NCBI GenBank assembly: GCA_947473805.1
Contig: CANJGB010000007.1
Location: 59,533-123,532, forward strand
From: Alphaproteobacteria bacterium
GTDB taxonomy: Bacteria; Pseudomonadota; Alphaproteobacteria; Ferrovibrionales; Ferrovibrionaceae
Direction: 5' to 3'
DNA length: 64,000 nucleotides
How positions within the stretch are numbered: position 1 is the first letter of the stretch; each line of letters starts with the position of its first letter. The notes below the pieces were generated by a model that was not told where the DNA came from, did no database searches, and saw only the letters and a program-made list of their open reading frames with translations. Both the position numbers and the translations under genes were made by a program. Positions 49,462 through 58,541 of the stretch are shown here, one piece after another.

Positions 49462-51257
49462 GCAGACCCCGCGTGCGACATTTCGATGTAGGACTTCTGC
49501 ATGTCCCACGCACCGGTGGGGCAGCGTTCGGCGCACAGGCCGCAATGCAGGCAGACGTCCTCGTCCTTGATCATGGCCCGGCCGGTTTTCAGCCCGTCGG
49601 CCACATACAGCGCCTGGCCCAGGTTCATGGCCGGCGCGCTCAACCGCGTGCGGATGTCCGCCTCCTCGCCGTCGGGCGTGAAGGTGATGCAATCCATCGG
49701 GCAGATATCGACGCACGCGTCGCATTCGATACAAAGACGCGATTCGAACACCGTCTGCACGTCGCAGTTCAGGCAGCGCTGCGCTTCCTGGAAGCCGAGC
49801 TTCTGGTCGAAGCCCAGTTCAACCTCGACCTTGATGTCGGCCAGCGCCGTATCGAGGCCGCGCAGCGGCACGCGGTAGCGCTTGTCGTTCTCGATCTGGT
49901 TATCGTAGCTCCACTCGTGGATGCCCATCTTCTGGCTGATGAGGTTGACCAGAGGCGGCGGACGGTCCGTCACGTCCTCGCCGCTCAGCATCTTGTGGAT
50001 CGAAATCGCGGCATCGTGGCCGTGGGCAACCGCCCAGATGATGTTCTTGGGACCGAAGGCGGCGTCGCCACCGAAGAACACCTTCTTGTTGGTCGACTGG
50101 AACGTCGCAGCGTTCAGCACCGGCAGGCCGTCCTTGCCGAACTCGACGCCTACGTCGCGCTCGATCCAGGGGAACGAGTTCTCCTGGCCGATGGCGACCA
50201 GCACGTCGTCGCAGGGGATGAACACTTCCGGTTCGCCCGTCGGGACCAGGCTGCGGCGGCCGTGGCCGTCAAGTTCAGGCTTCACCTTGTCGAACGTCAT
50301 GCCGACCAGCTTGCCGTTCTCGTGCACGAATGCCTTGGGCACGTGATAGTTCAGGATCGGAATGCCCTCGTGGATGGCATCTTCCTTTTCCCATGGTGAG
50401 GCCTTCATCTCGTCAAAGCCCGAGCGAACCACGACCTTGACCTCTTCGCCGCCAAGACGGCGCGACGAGCGGCAGCAATCCATGGCGGTATTGCCGCCGC
50501 CCAGCACGATGACGCGCTTGCCCACATGGGTGATGTGGCCGAACGACACGCTGGCCAGCCAGTCGATGCCGATATGGATGTTGGCGGCGGCCTCCTGCCG
50601 GCCCGGCACGTCGAGGTCACGGCCGCGCGGCGCGCCACAACCGATGAACACGGCATCGTAGTCGTCAGCCAGCAGGGCCTTCAGGCTGTCTACGCGCTGG
50701 CCGAAGCGGGTTTCCACGCCCATGTCGAGGATGTAGCCGGTTTCCTCGTCGATGACGCTTTCCGGCAGGCGGAACTTCGGAATCTGGCTGCGAATGAAAC
50801 CGCCGGCACGCGACTCGCCATCATAGATGGTGACGCTGTAGCCGAGCGGCATCAGGTCGCGGGCCACCGTCAGTGCGGCGGGGCCGGCGCCGACAAGGGC
50901 GACGCGCTTGCCGTTCTTCTGGGTCGGGATGGCCGGCATCCGCCCGTTGATGTCGTCCTTGTCCTTGTAGTCGGCGGCGACTCGCTTCAGGCGGCAGATC
51001 GCGACCGGCTCGGGCTTCGCCTGGTTCTCCTCCTCCACACGGCCGCGCCGGCAGGCCGGCTCGCACGGACGGTCGCAGGTGCGGCCCAGCACGCCGGGGA
51101 ACACATTGGACTTCCAGTTGATCATGTAGGCGTCGCTGTACCGGCCCGCCGCGATCAGGCGGATATATTCCGGCACGGGCGTATGGGCCGGGCAGGCCCA
51201 TTGGCAATCGACAACCTTGTGAAAATACTCAGGGTTCGTGATGTCGGTGGTTTGCAA
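49446..51257 (-). CDS. FAD/Fe-S oxidoreductase partner of Kor (GltD-like with ferredoxin domains)
   Basis: A 603-residue protein. The N-terminal Fe-S region has CQWACPAHTPVPEYI and CDRPCEPACRRGRVEEE. FAD- and NADPH-binding Rossmann motifs follow: ALVGAGPAALTVARDL (about 123-138) and VLGGGNTAMDCCRSSRRLGG. Near the C-terminus two ferredoxin-like clusters read CIECDACVDICPMDC and CLHCGLCAERCP. This is a glutamate-synthase-small-subunit-like module that passes electrons between ferredoxin-type clusters and NAD(P)H, probably making the 2-oxoacid enzyme NAD(P)-linked. It is first in the three-gene kor unit. Confidence 0.93.
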   Translation of the reverse strand: MQTTDITNPEYFHKVVDCQWACPAHTPVPEYIRLIAAGRYSDAYMINWKSNVFPGVLGRTCDRPCEPACRRGRVEEENQAKPEPVAICRLKRVAADYKDKDDINGRMPAIPTQKNGKRVALVGAGPAALTVARDLMPLGYSVTIYDGESRAGGFIRSQIPKFRLPESVIDEETGYILDMGVETRFGQRVDSLKALLADDYDAVFIGCGAPRGRDLDVPGRQEAAANIHIGIDWLASVSFGHITHVGKRVIVLGGGNTAMDCCRSSRRLGGEEVKVVVRSGFDEMKASPWEKEDAIHEGIPILNYHVPKAFVHENGKLVGMTFDKVKPELDGHGRRSLVPTGEPEVFIPCDDVLVAIGQENSFPWIERDVGVEFGKDGLPVLNAATFQSTNKKVFFGGDAAFGPKNIIWAVAHGHDAAISIHKMLSGEDVTDRPPPLVNLISQKMGIHEWSYDNQIENDKRYRVPLRGLDTALADIKVEVELGFDQKLGFQEAQRCLNCDVQTVFESRLCIECDACVDICPMDCITFTPDGEEADIRTRLSAPAMNLGQALYVADGLKTGRAMIKDEDVCLHCGLCAERCPTGAWDMQKSYIEMSHAGSACRSR

Positions 51258-51451
51258 CCTGGACGTCCCTAGTGCGGGACGGAAAGAATGCTTCGCCTGG
51301 CCGACCCAGATGGACCGGCGGACGCAGTTTCCTCCCGTCAGCCCTTATACCGGGCCGGATTGATAACAAAGTCAGGGGCAGATTGCCGTAAGCCTAAGGG
51401 CCGCGCAACACTTGGCTGATGCTGCGGTGCGGCAGGACCGCGAGACGAGTC

Positions 51452-51769
51452 TTACTTGCGAATCAGCCGCTTGGCGTTCGCCCGCGCGGTGCGGTGAACT
51501 GGGGCTAGCCAGGCTTCCATGATCGACACCGGGAAGTCGGTGCCAACCCGGTCGATTCGGCCAGCGGCCTCACTGGAGGCGACGGCGGCCAGGGTGAAAG
51601 CCTCGAGCTTTTCACTGACCATGCGACCGGCCTCCGCCTGGAAGCGGGCGGGACTGGCGCTCACCATCATCATGGTCCTGGCGGCGATGGTGACGGCGCT
51701 ATCGGTCCACAATTCGGCCCATCGGAAGCCAAGGGCGACGGCAGCGGCGGCTGGGCGATGCTGAGACAT
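51452..51769 (-). CDS. phasin-like small protein
   Basis: A 105-residue, helical protein beginning MSQHRPAAAAVALGFRWAEL, with TIAARTMMMVSASPARFQAE, EKLEAFTLAAVASSEAAGRI and a basic end ANAKRLIRK. The alanine-rich amphipathic helices and size fit small phasin-like proteins that coat polyhydroxyalkanoate granules, but no diagnostic motif exists. Identification is by composition only. ATG at 51769 was preferred; a start four codons upstream is possible. Confidence 0.65.
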   Translation of the reverse strand: MSQHRPAAAAVALGFRWAELWTDSAVTIAARTMMMVSASPARFQAEAGRMVSEKLEAFTLAAVASSEAAGRIDRVGTDFPVSIMEAWLAPVHRTARANAKRLIRK

Positions 51770-51858
51770 GGTACCTCGCAACTGTAGCCCTGAAACTGTA
51801 GCACACAGCTGGTCCCGCGGGATTGACGATATGACCTTGTCAAATTAGGGTGCGGCCC

Positions 51859-52019
51859 ATGTCCGACGCCCTGTTCCGCGCCCGAACTACCGCCTGACGC
51901 GTCCCCTGCCGGGACGCGCGCGCCCGCTGCCCTGCGCGGCAGCCCTGATTCACAAATCCCCCAATGTCGTTTAATCAGGACTGGCTTCCGGCCGGTCTGG
52001 AAGTTTTCAGGAGCGAGTC
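51859..52019 (+). promoter_or_regulatory. candidate thrS leader with small upstream frames and hairpins
   Basis: ATG at 51859 opens a 12-codon peptide, MSDALFRARTTA, with two threonine codons just before its stop. It is followed immediately by an 8-bp perfect hairpin (51898-51918, CGCGTCCC with GGGACGCG) and a second one (51926-51943, GCTGCC with GGCAGC). No T-run follows the second hairpin. A second small frame, 51964-52023 (19 codons), ends in TGA overlapping the thrS ATG. The arrangement resembles an attenuator or coupled leader, but it may be chance. Confidence 0.35.
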
Positions 52020-53993
52020 ATGAACGTAGCCGCCCAGAATCCCGTCCGTTTGACTCTGCCCGATGGCAGCGTGCGCAGCTATGACGGGCCGGTTACCGGG
52101 GCGAAGCTGGCGGCCGATATCGGGCCCGGCCTGGCCAAGGCGGCCTTGGCGCTCCGCGTCGATGGCGAGTTGAAGGATCTGGCCACGCCGCTGAGCCGCG
52201 ATGCGAAAATCGCCATCGTTACGCTGAAGGACGAGGGGCCCGAGGTGCTGGAACTGCTGCGCCATGACGCCGCGCACGTTATGGCCGAGGCAGTGCAGGA
52301 ACTGTATCCGGGTACGCAGATCACGTTTGGCCCGTCCATCGAGAACGGCTTCTACTACGACTTCGTGCGCGACGAGCCCTTCACGCCCGACGACCTCGCG
52401 AAAATCGAGGCGAAGATGAAGGAGATCGTAGGCCGCGACGAGAAGATCGAGCGCGAGGTCTGGGACCGCGACCAGGCGATCTCCTATTTCAAGTCGATCG
52501 GCGAGACGTACAAGGCCGAGTGGATTGGCGAGATCCCGAAGGATGAGGACATCTCGATCTACCGGCAGGGCGCGAAGTGGCTGGACCTCTGCGTCGGCCC
52601 GCACCTGCCATCGACGGCCAAGCTGGGCACGGCGTTCAAGCTGATGCGTGTATCGGGTGCCTATTGGCGCGGCGATGCGGCGAACCGCCAGCTGCAGCGG
52701 GTCTACGGCACGGTGTGGCGCAACCAGAAGGAACTCGACGATTATCTCCGCATGCTGGAAGAGGCGGAGAAGCGCGACCACCGCCGCCTGGGCCGCGAGA
52801 TGGACCTGTTCCATCAGCAGGACGAAGCGGCAGGCATGGTGTTCTGGCATCCCAAGGGCTGGCAGTTGTGGCGGTCGCTCGAGGCCTTCATGCGCCGCCG
52901 GCTGGAACACGATGGCTATGTCGAGGTGAAGACGCCGCAGCTTGTCGACCGCAAGCTGTGGGAGGCGTCCGGCCACTGGGAGAAGTTCCGCGAGAACATG
53001 TACATCTCCGAGAACGAGCAGGGCCTGAAGGACTTCATCGCCGACCCGGCCGAACGTGTGTTCGCGCTGAAGCCGATGAACTGCCCCTGCCATGTGCAGA
53101 TTTTCAACCAGGGCCTGAAGTCGTATCGCGACCTGCCGCTGCGCATGGCCGAGTTCGGCTCGTGTCACCGGCACGAGCCGGGTGGTGCGCTGCACGGCAT
53201 CATGCGCGTGCGCGCCTTCACGCAGGACGACGCGCACATCTTCTGCACGCCGGAACAGATCACCGATGAGACGGTGAGGTTTGCCGGCTTGCTCATGGGC
53301 ATCTACCGCGACCTTGGTTTCCAGGACGTCCGGGTCAAGTTCTCGACGCGCCCGGAGAAGCGCGCCGGCGACGACGCGCTGTGGGACCGCATGGAGGGTG
53401 CGCTGGCCGATGCCTGCAAGGTGGCCGGCATCGAGTACAGCATCAATCCCGGCGAGGGTGCGTTCTACGGGCCGAAGCTGGAATTCGTCCTGCGTGACGC
53501 CATCGGCCGCGACTGGCAGTGCGGCACGCTGCAGGTCGATTTCGTTCTGCCCGAGCGGCTGGACGCCAATTATGTCGGCGAGGATGGCGCAAAGCACCGC
53601 CCCGTCATGCTGCACCGGGCCATTTTCGGCAGTTTCGAGCGTTTTATTGGCATCCTGATCGAGAACTATGCCGGCAAGTTCCCGTTCTGGCTGGCCCCGG
53701 TCCAGGCGGTGGTCGCCACCATCACGTCCGACGCGGACGGTTACGCGCACGAAGTTCTGGCCGAACTGCGCAAGGCCGGCATTAAGGCCGAGATCGACCT
53801 GCGCAACGAGAAGATCAACTACAAGGTCCGCGAGCACTCGCTGGCCAAGGTGCCGGTCCTCGTGGTTTTGGGCCGCAAGGAGGCCGAGCAGAAGGCTGTT
53901 GCGCTGCGCTGGCTGGGCGGAGAGCCGCAGGAGAGCCTGTCCCTGGCCGATGCCGTGGCGAAATTGGGCGAGAAAGCCAGCGTGCCGGCCTAG
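52020..53993 (+). CDS. thrS: threonyl-tRNA synthetase
   Basis: A 657-residue class II synthetase: TGS domain (about 5-65), editing domain with [18 protein letters not shown] (HxxxH), catalytic core with the zinc cysteine in [10 protein letters not shown], motif 2 [20 protein letters not shown] (in parts), motif 3 [20 protein letters not shown], and an anticodon-binding domain ending [19 protein letters not shown]. An AGGAG site precedes ATG 52020. It starts the translation gene block, with infC next. Confidence 0.97.
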   Translation: MNVAAQNPVRLTLPDGSVRSYDGPVTGAKLAADIGPGLAKAALALRVDGELKDLATPLSRDAKIAIVTLKDEGPEVLELLRHDAAHVMAEAVQELYPGTQITFGPSIENGFYYDFVRDEPFTPDDLAKIEAKMKEIVGRDEKIEREVWDRDQAISYFKSIGETYKAEWIGEIPKDEDISIYRQGAKWLDLCVGPHLPSTAKLGTAFKLMRVSGAYWRGDAANRQLQRVYGTVWRNQKELDDYLRMLEEAEKRDHRRLGREMDLFHQQDEAAGMVFWHPKGWQLWRSLEAFMRRRLEHDGYVEVKTPQLVDRKLWEASGHWEKFRENMYISENEQGLKDFIADPAERVFALKPMNCPCHVQIFNQGLKSYRDLPLRMAEFGSCHRHEPGGALHGIMRVRAFTQDDAHIFCTPEQITDETVRFAGLLMGIYRDLGFQDVRVKFSTRPEKRAGDDALWDRMEGALADACKVAGIEYSINPGEGAFYGPKLEFVLRDAIGRDWQCGTLQVDFVLPERLDANYVGEDGAKHRPVMLHRAIFGSFERFIGILIENYAGKFPFWLAPVQAVVATITSDADGYAHEVLAELRKAGIKAEIDLRNEKINYKVREHSLAKVPVLVVLGRKEAEQKAVALRWLGGEPQESLSLADAVAKLGEKASVPA

Positions 53994-54167
53994 GGCCGCC
54001 CGCGACTCCCCTTGCTTTGGGCCGGAGGTGGGCTAAATTGGGGAGATTGAGGGGAGGCCGGGCGTAAGGTCCGGTGCCTTTCATTCTGCACAACAGCGGC
54101 GGTGGATGGCGAATGAGTTTCGGGCAGAGCCGGCTTTCCACTCTCCGCGCATAGAAGGAATGCCTAC

Positions 54168-54704
54168 ATAGCCCGCCCACCGCAAAATGCCGCCCCCGTC
54201 CGCGAGGGGCCGCGAATCAACGAACAGATCAACATTCCCCAGGTCCGGCTGATCGACGAACGCGGCGAGAACCGTGGCGTCGTCGGCACGCGCGAGGCCA
54301 TTATCATGGCCCAGGACGCTGGCCTCGATCTGGTGGAAATCTCGCCCAACGTGAGCCCGCCGGTCTGCAAGATCCTCGACTTCGGCAAGTACAAGTACGA
54401 GGCGCAGAAGAAGGCCAACGAGGCGCGCAAGAAGCAGAAGGTGATCGAGGTCAAGGAGATCAAGCTCCGCCCGGGCATCGACAGCCACGACTACGACATC
54501 AAGATGCGGGCCATGCGCGGCTTCATCGATGATGGCGACAAGGTGAAGGTCACCCTGCGCTTCCGGGGTCGCGAAATGGCGCACCAGGAGCTTGGCATGA
54601 AGGTGCTAGAGCGGGTGAAGTCAGATCTCGATGCGGTCGCCAAGGTCGAACAGTGGCCGAAGATGGAAGGCCGCCAGATGACCATGGTCATCAGCCCGAA
54701 GTAA
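54168..54704 (+). CDS. infC: translation initiation factor IF-3, AUA start codon
   Basis: A 178-residue IF3. The family start [20 protein letters not shown] lies about 16 codons into the frame, so the start must be further upstream than any ATG. In frame, the codon at 54168 is ATA, preceded by AAGGAA seven bases upstream. It gives [20 protein letters not shown], as in alphaproteobacterial homologues. No ATG, GTG or TTG fits; the first in-frame ATG is at 54306. Rare starts in infC are known from E. coli (AUU) and underlie IF3 autoregulation. Downstream: [35 protein letters not shown]. Confidence 0.95.
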   Translation: MARPPQNAAPVREGPRINEQINIPQVRLIDERGENRGVVGTREAIIMAQDAGLDLVEISPNVSPPVCKILDFGKYKYEAQKKANEARKKQKVIEVKEIKLRPGIDSHDYDIKMRAMRGFIDDGDKVKVTLRFRGREMAHQELGMKVLERVKSDLDAVAKVEQWPKMEGRQMTMVISPK

Positions 54705-54716
54705 CCGACAGAAAAA

Positions 54717-54785
54717 CGCCGCCCGAAATCATCGGGCGGCGGGATTTCAAACACCCCGGCCTCGTGCCGGGGTGTTTCGTTTTCA
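54717..54785. terminator. double hairpin terminator between convergent genes
   Basis: First hairpin: CGCCGCCCGA with TCGGGCGGCG around AATCA (54717-54741). Second: AAACACCCCGGC with GCCGGGGTGTTT around CTCGT (54749-54777), then CGTTTTC. They lie between the end of infC and the end of the opposing solute-binding protein gene; the symmetrical A- and T-rich ends allow termination from both sides. Confidence 0.9.
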
Positions 54786-54787
54786 GG

Positions 54788-55993
54788 TCAGCCCTTGATC
54801 AGCTTGCACTTGGTGCTGGGCGGGCCGTAGGCGATGTCGCCCGGAATTGCCGGGCTGATCCGCTTCAGCGAATCCCATTCGTCCTTGGTTTCCGACGGGC
54901 TCTTCACCTGCCACAGGTAGTAGTCGTAGACTAGGCGGCCGTCCTCGCGCAGCTTGCCCGACTTGGTAAACATGTCGCGGATCGGCGTGGCGCGCATCTT
55001 GGCCATGATCTTGTCGCCGTCCATGCTGCCCACGGCCTCGACGGCATTGAGGTAGTGCATGGTCGACGAATAGTCGGCGGCGAAGGTGTTTTCCGGCGGC
55101 TGGCCCATGCGCGCGATGTAGCGCTTCGAGAAGGCCTGCGTGTCCGGGTCGTCCTGGTTCCAGTAGAAGCCGGTCGCGTAGTACAGGCCCTGCGCCAGTT
55201 CCAGTCCCATGCCCTTCAGCGCGATGATGCCGGCGGTCGGCGCGAAGATCTTCTGCGTTTTCTTCAGGCCGAACTCATTGATCGACTTCACCGTGTTGAC
55301 GACGTCCGGACCTGAATTGGCCAGCATCAGGACCTTCGCCTTTGACGCCTGCGCCTGCAGCACGAAAGAAGAAAAGTCCGGTGCACCGAACGGGTGGCGC
55401 ACGCTGCCGACCACCTTGCCGCCTGCGGCCTTCACCGCTTCCATCGCATCGGTTTCCAGCGAGATGCCGCTGGTATTGTCGGAGGTGATGAAGAAGAACG
55501 TGTCGTCGCCCTGCTTGACCATCGCCTGGATCCCCGGGACCGCGACGACCCGCGTGTTGTAGGTCCAATGGATGGAATAGGGGGTGCAATCTTCTTCGGT
55601 GATGCGGCTGGAATTGCCTGACGAGACGATGGCGATCTTCTTCTTGTCGGCGGCCAGCGGGATCACCGCCAGGGCCACGGCGCTGGTGGCCAGGTCGGCA
55701 ATCATGTCGACGCCATCGCGGTCCAGCCACTGGCGCACGATCGTCGATCCAATGTCCGGCTTGTTCTGGTGGTCGGCGAAAACGACCTCGACCTTGTGGT
55801 TGGGGTGCGCCTTCATGAAGTCTTCCGCGGCCATCTGAACTCCGGCCAAGGTAAATTTGCCGCTGAAGGCGGCGTATTGGCTCGAGAAGTCGGTCAGAAC
55901 GCCGATCTTGATGGTGTGGTTGGCGAGATCCTGGGCGTGGGCCCCGAATGCAAGCGAAGACGCCAAAAGGGCGCCGAGAAGCTTCGACCGCAT
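54788..55993 (-). CDS. ABC solute-binding protein, branched-chain amino-acid type (orphan, second copy)
   Basis: A 401-residue periplasmic binding protein. Signal peptide MRSKLLGALLASSLAFGAHA-Q, then IKIGVLTDFSSQYAAFSGKF, ADHQNKPDIGSTIVRQWLDR, VVGSVRHPFGAPDFSSFVLQ, and LREDGRLVYDYYLWQVKSPS. Segment by segment it parallels the protein at 8391-9605, so the two are paralogues. No permease or ATPase gene is adjacent. ATG at 55993 has GAGG-like bases upstream; the longer frame adds improbable residues. It breaks up the thrS-infC...rpmI block. Confidence 0.94.
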   Translation of the reverse strand: MRSKLLGALLASSLAFGAHAQDLANHTIKIGVLTDFSSQYAAFSGKFTLAGVQMAAEDFMKAHPNHKVEVVFADHQNKPDIGSTIVRQWLDRDGVDMIADLATSAVALAVIPLAADKKKIAIVSSGNSSRITEEDCTPYSIHWTYNTRVVAVPGIQAMVKQGDDTFFFITSDNTSGISLETDAMEAVKAAGGKVVGSVRHPFGAPDFSSFVLQAQASKAKVLMLANSGPDVVNTVKSINEFGLKKTQKIFAPTAGIIALKGMGLELAQGLYYATGFYWNQDDPDTQAFSKRYIARMGQPPENTFAADYSSTMHYLNAVEAVGSMDGDKIMAKMRATPIRDMFTKSGKLREDGRLVYDYYLWQVKSPSETKDEWDSLKRISPAIPGDIAYGPPSTKCKLIKG

Positions 55994-56155
55994 GATTTCC
56001 TCCCTATGCCCGTCTCGCGCGGGGTCTTGGACCCTGTGGACGGTTCGGCGAGGATAGTCATGCGGCCAATTCGCCGCTTCCAATGCTTTTTAGGGCTGGA
56101 TTCAATCTGATTTAGGCATGGATCGGCGGCGCCTCTCGACGCCGCCGACATGTAT

Positions 56156-56233
56156 CTAGCGAGCGAAAAGCAGCCAGACGATCAGCAGCACCGGAATCGG
56201 CACGCCGAGCAGCCAGAGAAGTACGTAGCGCAT
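56156..56233 (-). CDS. 25-residue hydrophobic peptide
   Basis: A 26-codon frame with a good AGGAGAG site five bases before its ATG: MRYVLLWLLGVPIPVLLIVW, ending LLFAR. It is almost entirely one membrane helix with charged ends. It starts nine bases after the stop of the glycine-zipper lipoprotein gene on the same strand, so the pair looks like a small operon. No family recognised; the size is below ordinary gene-calling limits. Confidence 0.6.
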   Translation of the reverse strand: MRYVLLWLLGVPIPVLLIVWLLFAR

Positions 56234-56242
56234 CCGTCTCTC

Positions 56243-56515
56243 CTACCGCCGATCCCAGAGCGGATCGCCCAAATCGATCTGCTTTTCGTTGGTGACGTAG
56301 CCTGTACCGCCGCCCGCCGCCGCGCCGATCAGGGCGCCGGGAATGGCACCGACGCCGCCGAACAGGGCACCGATGGCAGCGCCACCAGCGGCGCCGACGC
56401 CCGCGCCGCCCAAGGCGCGATCACCCTGGTTCTGCGAACTGCCGCAAGCCGCCAAGGCGAGACCGAGCGAGAGCAGCAATGCTCCACCCGCCACATTGTT
56501 TCCCACTCTGCTCAT
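56243..56515 (-). CDS. glycine-zipper lipoprotein
   Basis: A 90-residue lipoprotein: LLLSLGLALAACGSS is a lipobox (LAAC) with the acylated cysteine at about position 24. After it comes a glycine-zipper region rich in GxxxG steps (GGAGVGAAGGAAIGALFGG, VGAIPGALIGAAAGGGTGYV). The last part is EKQIDLGDPLWDRR. Such proteins sit in the outer membrane and can bend or pack membranes; exact role unknown. Start 56515 removes 11 unrelated residues. Confidence 0.85.
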   Translation of the reverse strand: MSRVGNNVAGGALLLSLGLALAACGSSQNQGDRALGGAGVGAAGGAAIGALFGGVGAIPGALIGAAAGGGTGYVTNEKQIDLGDPLWDRR

Positions 56516-56670
56516 AATGTTTCTCCAAGAAGTCATTGACCGAGACAATCGGTAAACTCGGTCCTCACCGGGGAGTTCCGGGGGCTGCCCATTTCACGGG
56601 CACGATGGGATTGGGTTTATTTACCCTTTCTCGGGTCGAGAACCTATCCCGGTATAGCCTTGGTCCGGTG

Positions 56671-56699
56671 TTGCAAGGCAGGAAGGCTGCCGCTATAAC
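56671..56699 (+). promoter_or_regulatory. sigma-70-type promoter of rpmI-rplT
   Basis: TTGCAA at 56671-56676, a 17-base spacer, then TATAAC at 56694-56699, near-consensus for a housekeeping promoter. It would start transcription near 56706, leaving a leader of about 80 bases before rpmI. Such leaders often carry L20 control sites; none is proven here. Confidence 0.7.
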
Positions 56700-56785
56700 C
56701 CGCGCTTCGTTGCGGGTGGTCCGGCCTGAATCAAGGGCATGCCGAGGCTACTCCTGAAGCTCACTCTCTACTTTGAGGACAGCAA

Positions 56786-56983
56786 ATGCCCAAGTTGAAG
56801 ACCAAGAGCGGCGCCAAAAAGCGCTTTTCGCTCACGGGTACCGGCAAGGTGCGCTACGCACAGTCCGGCAAGCGCCATGGCATGATCAAGCGGACGACCA
56901 AGCAGGTACGCGACAAGCGCGGCACTGCCATCCTCTTCGAGGGTGATGCCCGCAAGATCCGCAAATTCTTCCTGCCGGCGTAA
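56786..56983 (+). CDS. rpmI: 50S ribosomal protein L35
   Basis: A 65-residue basic protein: [20 protein letters not shown], then [20 protein letters not shown]. All typical L35 positions are present. A TGAGGACAG sequence precedes the ATG. It is followed by rplT after 12 bases. Confidence 0.97.
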   Translation: MPKLKTKSGAKKRFSLTGTGKVRYAQSGKRHGMIKRTTKQVRDKRGTAILFEGDARKIRKFFLPA

Positions 56984-56995
56984 GGAGAGCATCCC

Positions 56996-57370
56996 ATGTC
57001 ACGTGTAAAGCGGGGCGTTACAGCCCATGCCCGTCACAAGAAGGTGCTCAAGGCGGCGAAGGGTATTCGCGGCCGCGCCGGAAATACCATCCGCATGGCG
57101 ATGCAGAAGGTCGAGAAGGGCCTTCAGTATGCCTATCGCGACCGTCGCGCCAAGAAGCGCAACTTCCGCGCCCTGTGGATCCAGCGCATCAACGCCGGTG
57201 TCCGCGAGCACGGCCTGACTTACGGCCGATTTATGAACGGCCTCAAGCTCTCGGGCGTCGAGGTCGATCGGAAGATTCTCGCCGATCTCGCGGTGCGTGA
57301 GCCTGAGGCCTTCAAGGCTCTGGTCGACCAGGCGCAGGGCGCCCTGGCCTCGGCCAAGCCGGCTGCCTGA
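56996..57370 (+). CDS. rplT: 50S ribosomal protein L20
   Basis: A 124-residue assembly-critical 50S protein: [40 protein letters not shown], then [20 protein letters not shown] and [27 protein letters not shown] lies before the ATG. In many bacteria L20 represses its own operon; the leader upstream of rpmI may do this here. Confidence 0.97.
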   Translation: MSRVKRGVTAHARHKKVLKAAKGIRGRAGNTIRMAMQKVEKGLQYAYRDRRAKKRNFRALWIQRINAGVREHGLTYGRFMNGLKLSGVEVDRKILADLAVREPEAFKALVDQAQGALASAKPAA

Positions 57371-57407
57371 TCCGGCTCACCTACCGTTCATCGATACCGT
57401 CGCGGGA

Positions 57408-57438
57408 GGGAGTCGGGCAACCGGCTCCCTTTCTGTTT
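57408..57438 (+). terminator. hairpin with T-run between rplT and pheS
   Basis: GGGAGTCGG pairs with CCGGCTCCC (one G-U pair) around a GCAA tetraloop, followed by TTTCTGTTT. It could end the rpmI-rplT transcript or act as a partial terminator setting pheST levels. No phenylalanine-rich leader peptide was found before it. Confidence 0.75.
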
Positions 57439-57458
57439 GACGGCTCTGGAGTCGAATG

Positions 57459-58541
57459 ATGTCGGAAGTCGACATTCTTGGTAATGACCTTGCTGGCCTC
57501 GTCGCCAATGCGGCGACGCTGGACGCCCTTGAAGCCGTGCGCGTCGAGGCGCTGGGCAAGAAGGGCCGCCTGACGGCGCTGATGAAGGAAATGGGCGCGC
57601 TGCCGCCCGACCAGCGCAAGGAGCGTGCCCAGGCGCTGAACGTGATCAAGGATCGCGTCACCGAAGCACTGGCTGCCCGCAAGACGGAGCTGGAGCGCGC
57701 GGCGCTCGAGGCGCGGCTCGCGACCGAGCGGGTCGACGTGACGCTGCCGGTGCGCCCGCGTCCCGATGGGCGCATCCATCCGGTCAGCCAGGTGATCGAC
57801 GAGATCACCGAGATTTTCGCCGCCATGGGTTTCACCGTGGCGGAAGGCCCCGATATCGAGGACGACTTCCACAACTTCACCGCACTGAACATGCCGGACG
57901 ACCATCCGGCGCGGCAGATGCATGACACCTTCTACCTGCCCGAGAAGCCTGACGGCTCGCGCCTGCTGCTGCGCACGCATACCTCGCCGGTGCAGATCCG
58001 CACGATGCAGAGCGCGGCCCCGCCGCACCGCATCGTCGTGCCCGGACGCACCTATCGCTGCGACAGCGACATGACCCATACGCCGATGTTCCACCAGATC
58101 GAAGGTCTGGTGATCGACCGCCACGGCAAGGCGCATATGGGCCACCTGAAGGGCGTGCTGGCCGAGTTCTGCAAGGCGTTCTTCGAGGTCGAAAACGTCA
58201 CCATGCGGTTCCGGCCCAGTTACTTTCCCTTCACCGAACCATCGGCCGAGGTCGATATCCGCTGCTCGCGCAAGGGCGGCGAGATCAAGATCGGCGAGGG
58301 CGACGACTGGCTGGAGATTCTCGGCTGCGGCATGGTCAACGAGGCCGTGCTGCGCCATTGCGGACTCGATCCGACCGAATGGCAGGGCTTCGCCTGGGGC
58401 ATGGGCATCGACCGCATCGCCATGCTGAAATACGGCGCCCCCGACCTGCGCGCCTTCTTTGACGCCGACCTGCGCTGGCTTCGCCACTACGGCTTTATGC
58501 CGCTGGACATGCCGACGCTCGGTCAGGGGCTCAGCCGATGA
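57459..58541 (+). CDS. pheS: phenylalanyl-tRNA synthetase alpha subunit
   Basis: A 360-residue class II synthetase subunit. The N-terminal coiled-coil ([20 protein letters not shown] to TELERAALE) precedes the catalytic core: [50 protein letters not shown], motif 2 [20 protein letters not shown] and the end [14 protein letters not shown]. Two ATG codons are adjacent (57456, 57459); the second is better spaced from GGAG. It overlaps pheT by four bases. Confidence 0.97.
   Translation: MSEVDILGNDLAGLVANAATLDALEAVRVEALGKKGRLTALMKEMGALPPDQRKERAQALNVIKDRVTEALAARKTELERAALEARLATERVDVTLPVRPRPDGRIHPVSQVIDEITEIFAAMGFTVAEGPDIEDDFHNFTALNMPDDHPARQMHDTFYLPEKPDGSRLLLRTHTSPVQIRTMQSAAPPHRIVVPGRTYRCDSDMTHTPMFHQIEGLVIDRHGKAHMGHLKGVLAEFCKAFFEVENVTMRFRPSYFPFTEPSAEVDIRCSRKGGEIKIGEGDDWLEILGCGMVNEAVLRHCGLDPTEWQGFAWGMGIDRIAMLKYGAPDLRAFFDADLRWLRHYGFMPLDMPTLGQGLSR

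Noticed and set aside
51975..53837. 620-residue minus-strand frame opposite thrS
   Set aside because: Antisense shadow of threonyl-tRNA synthetase.
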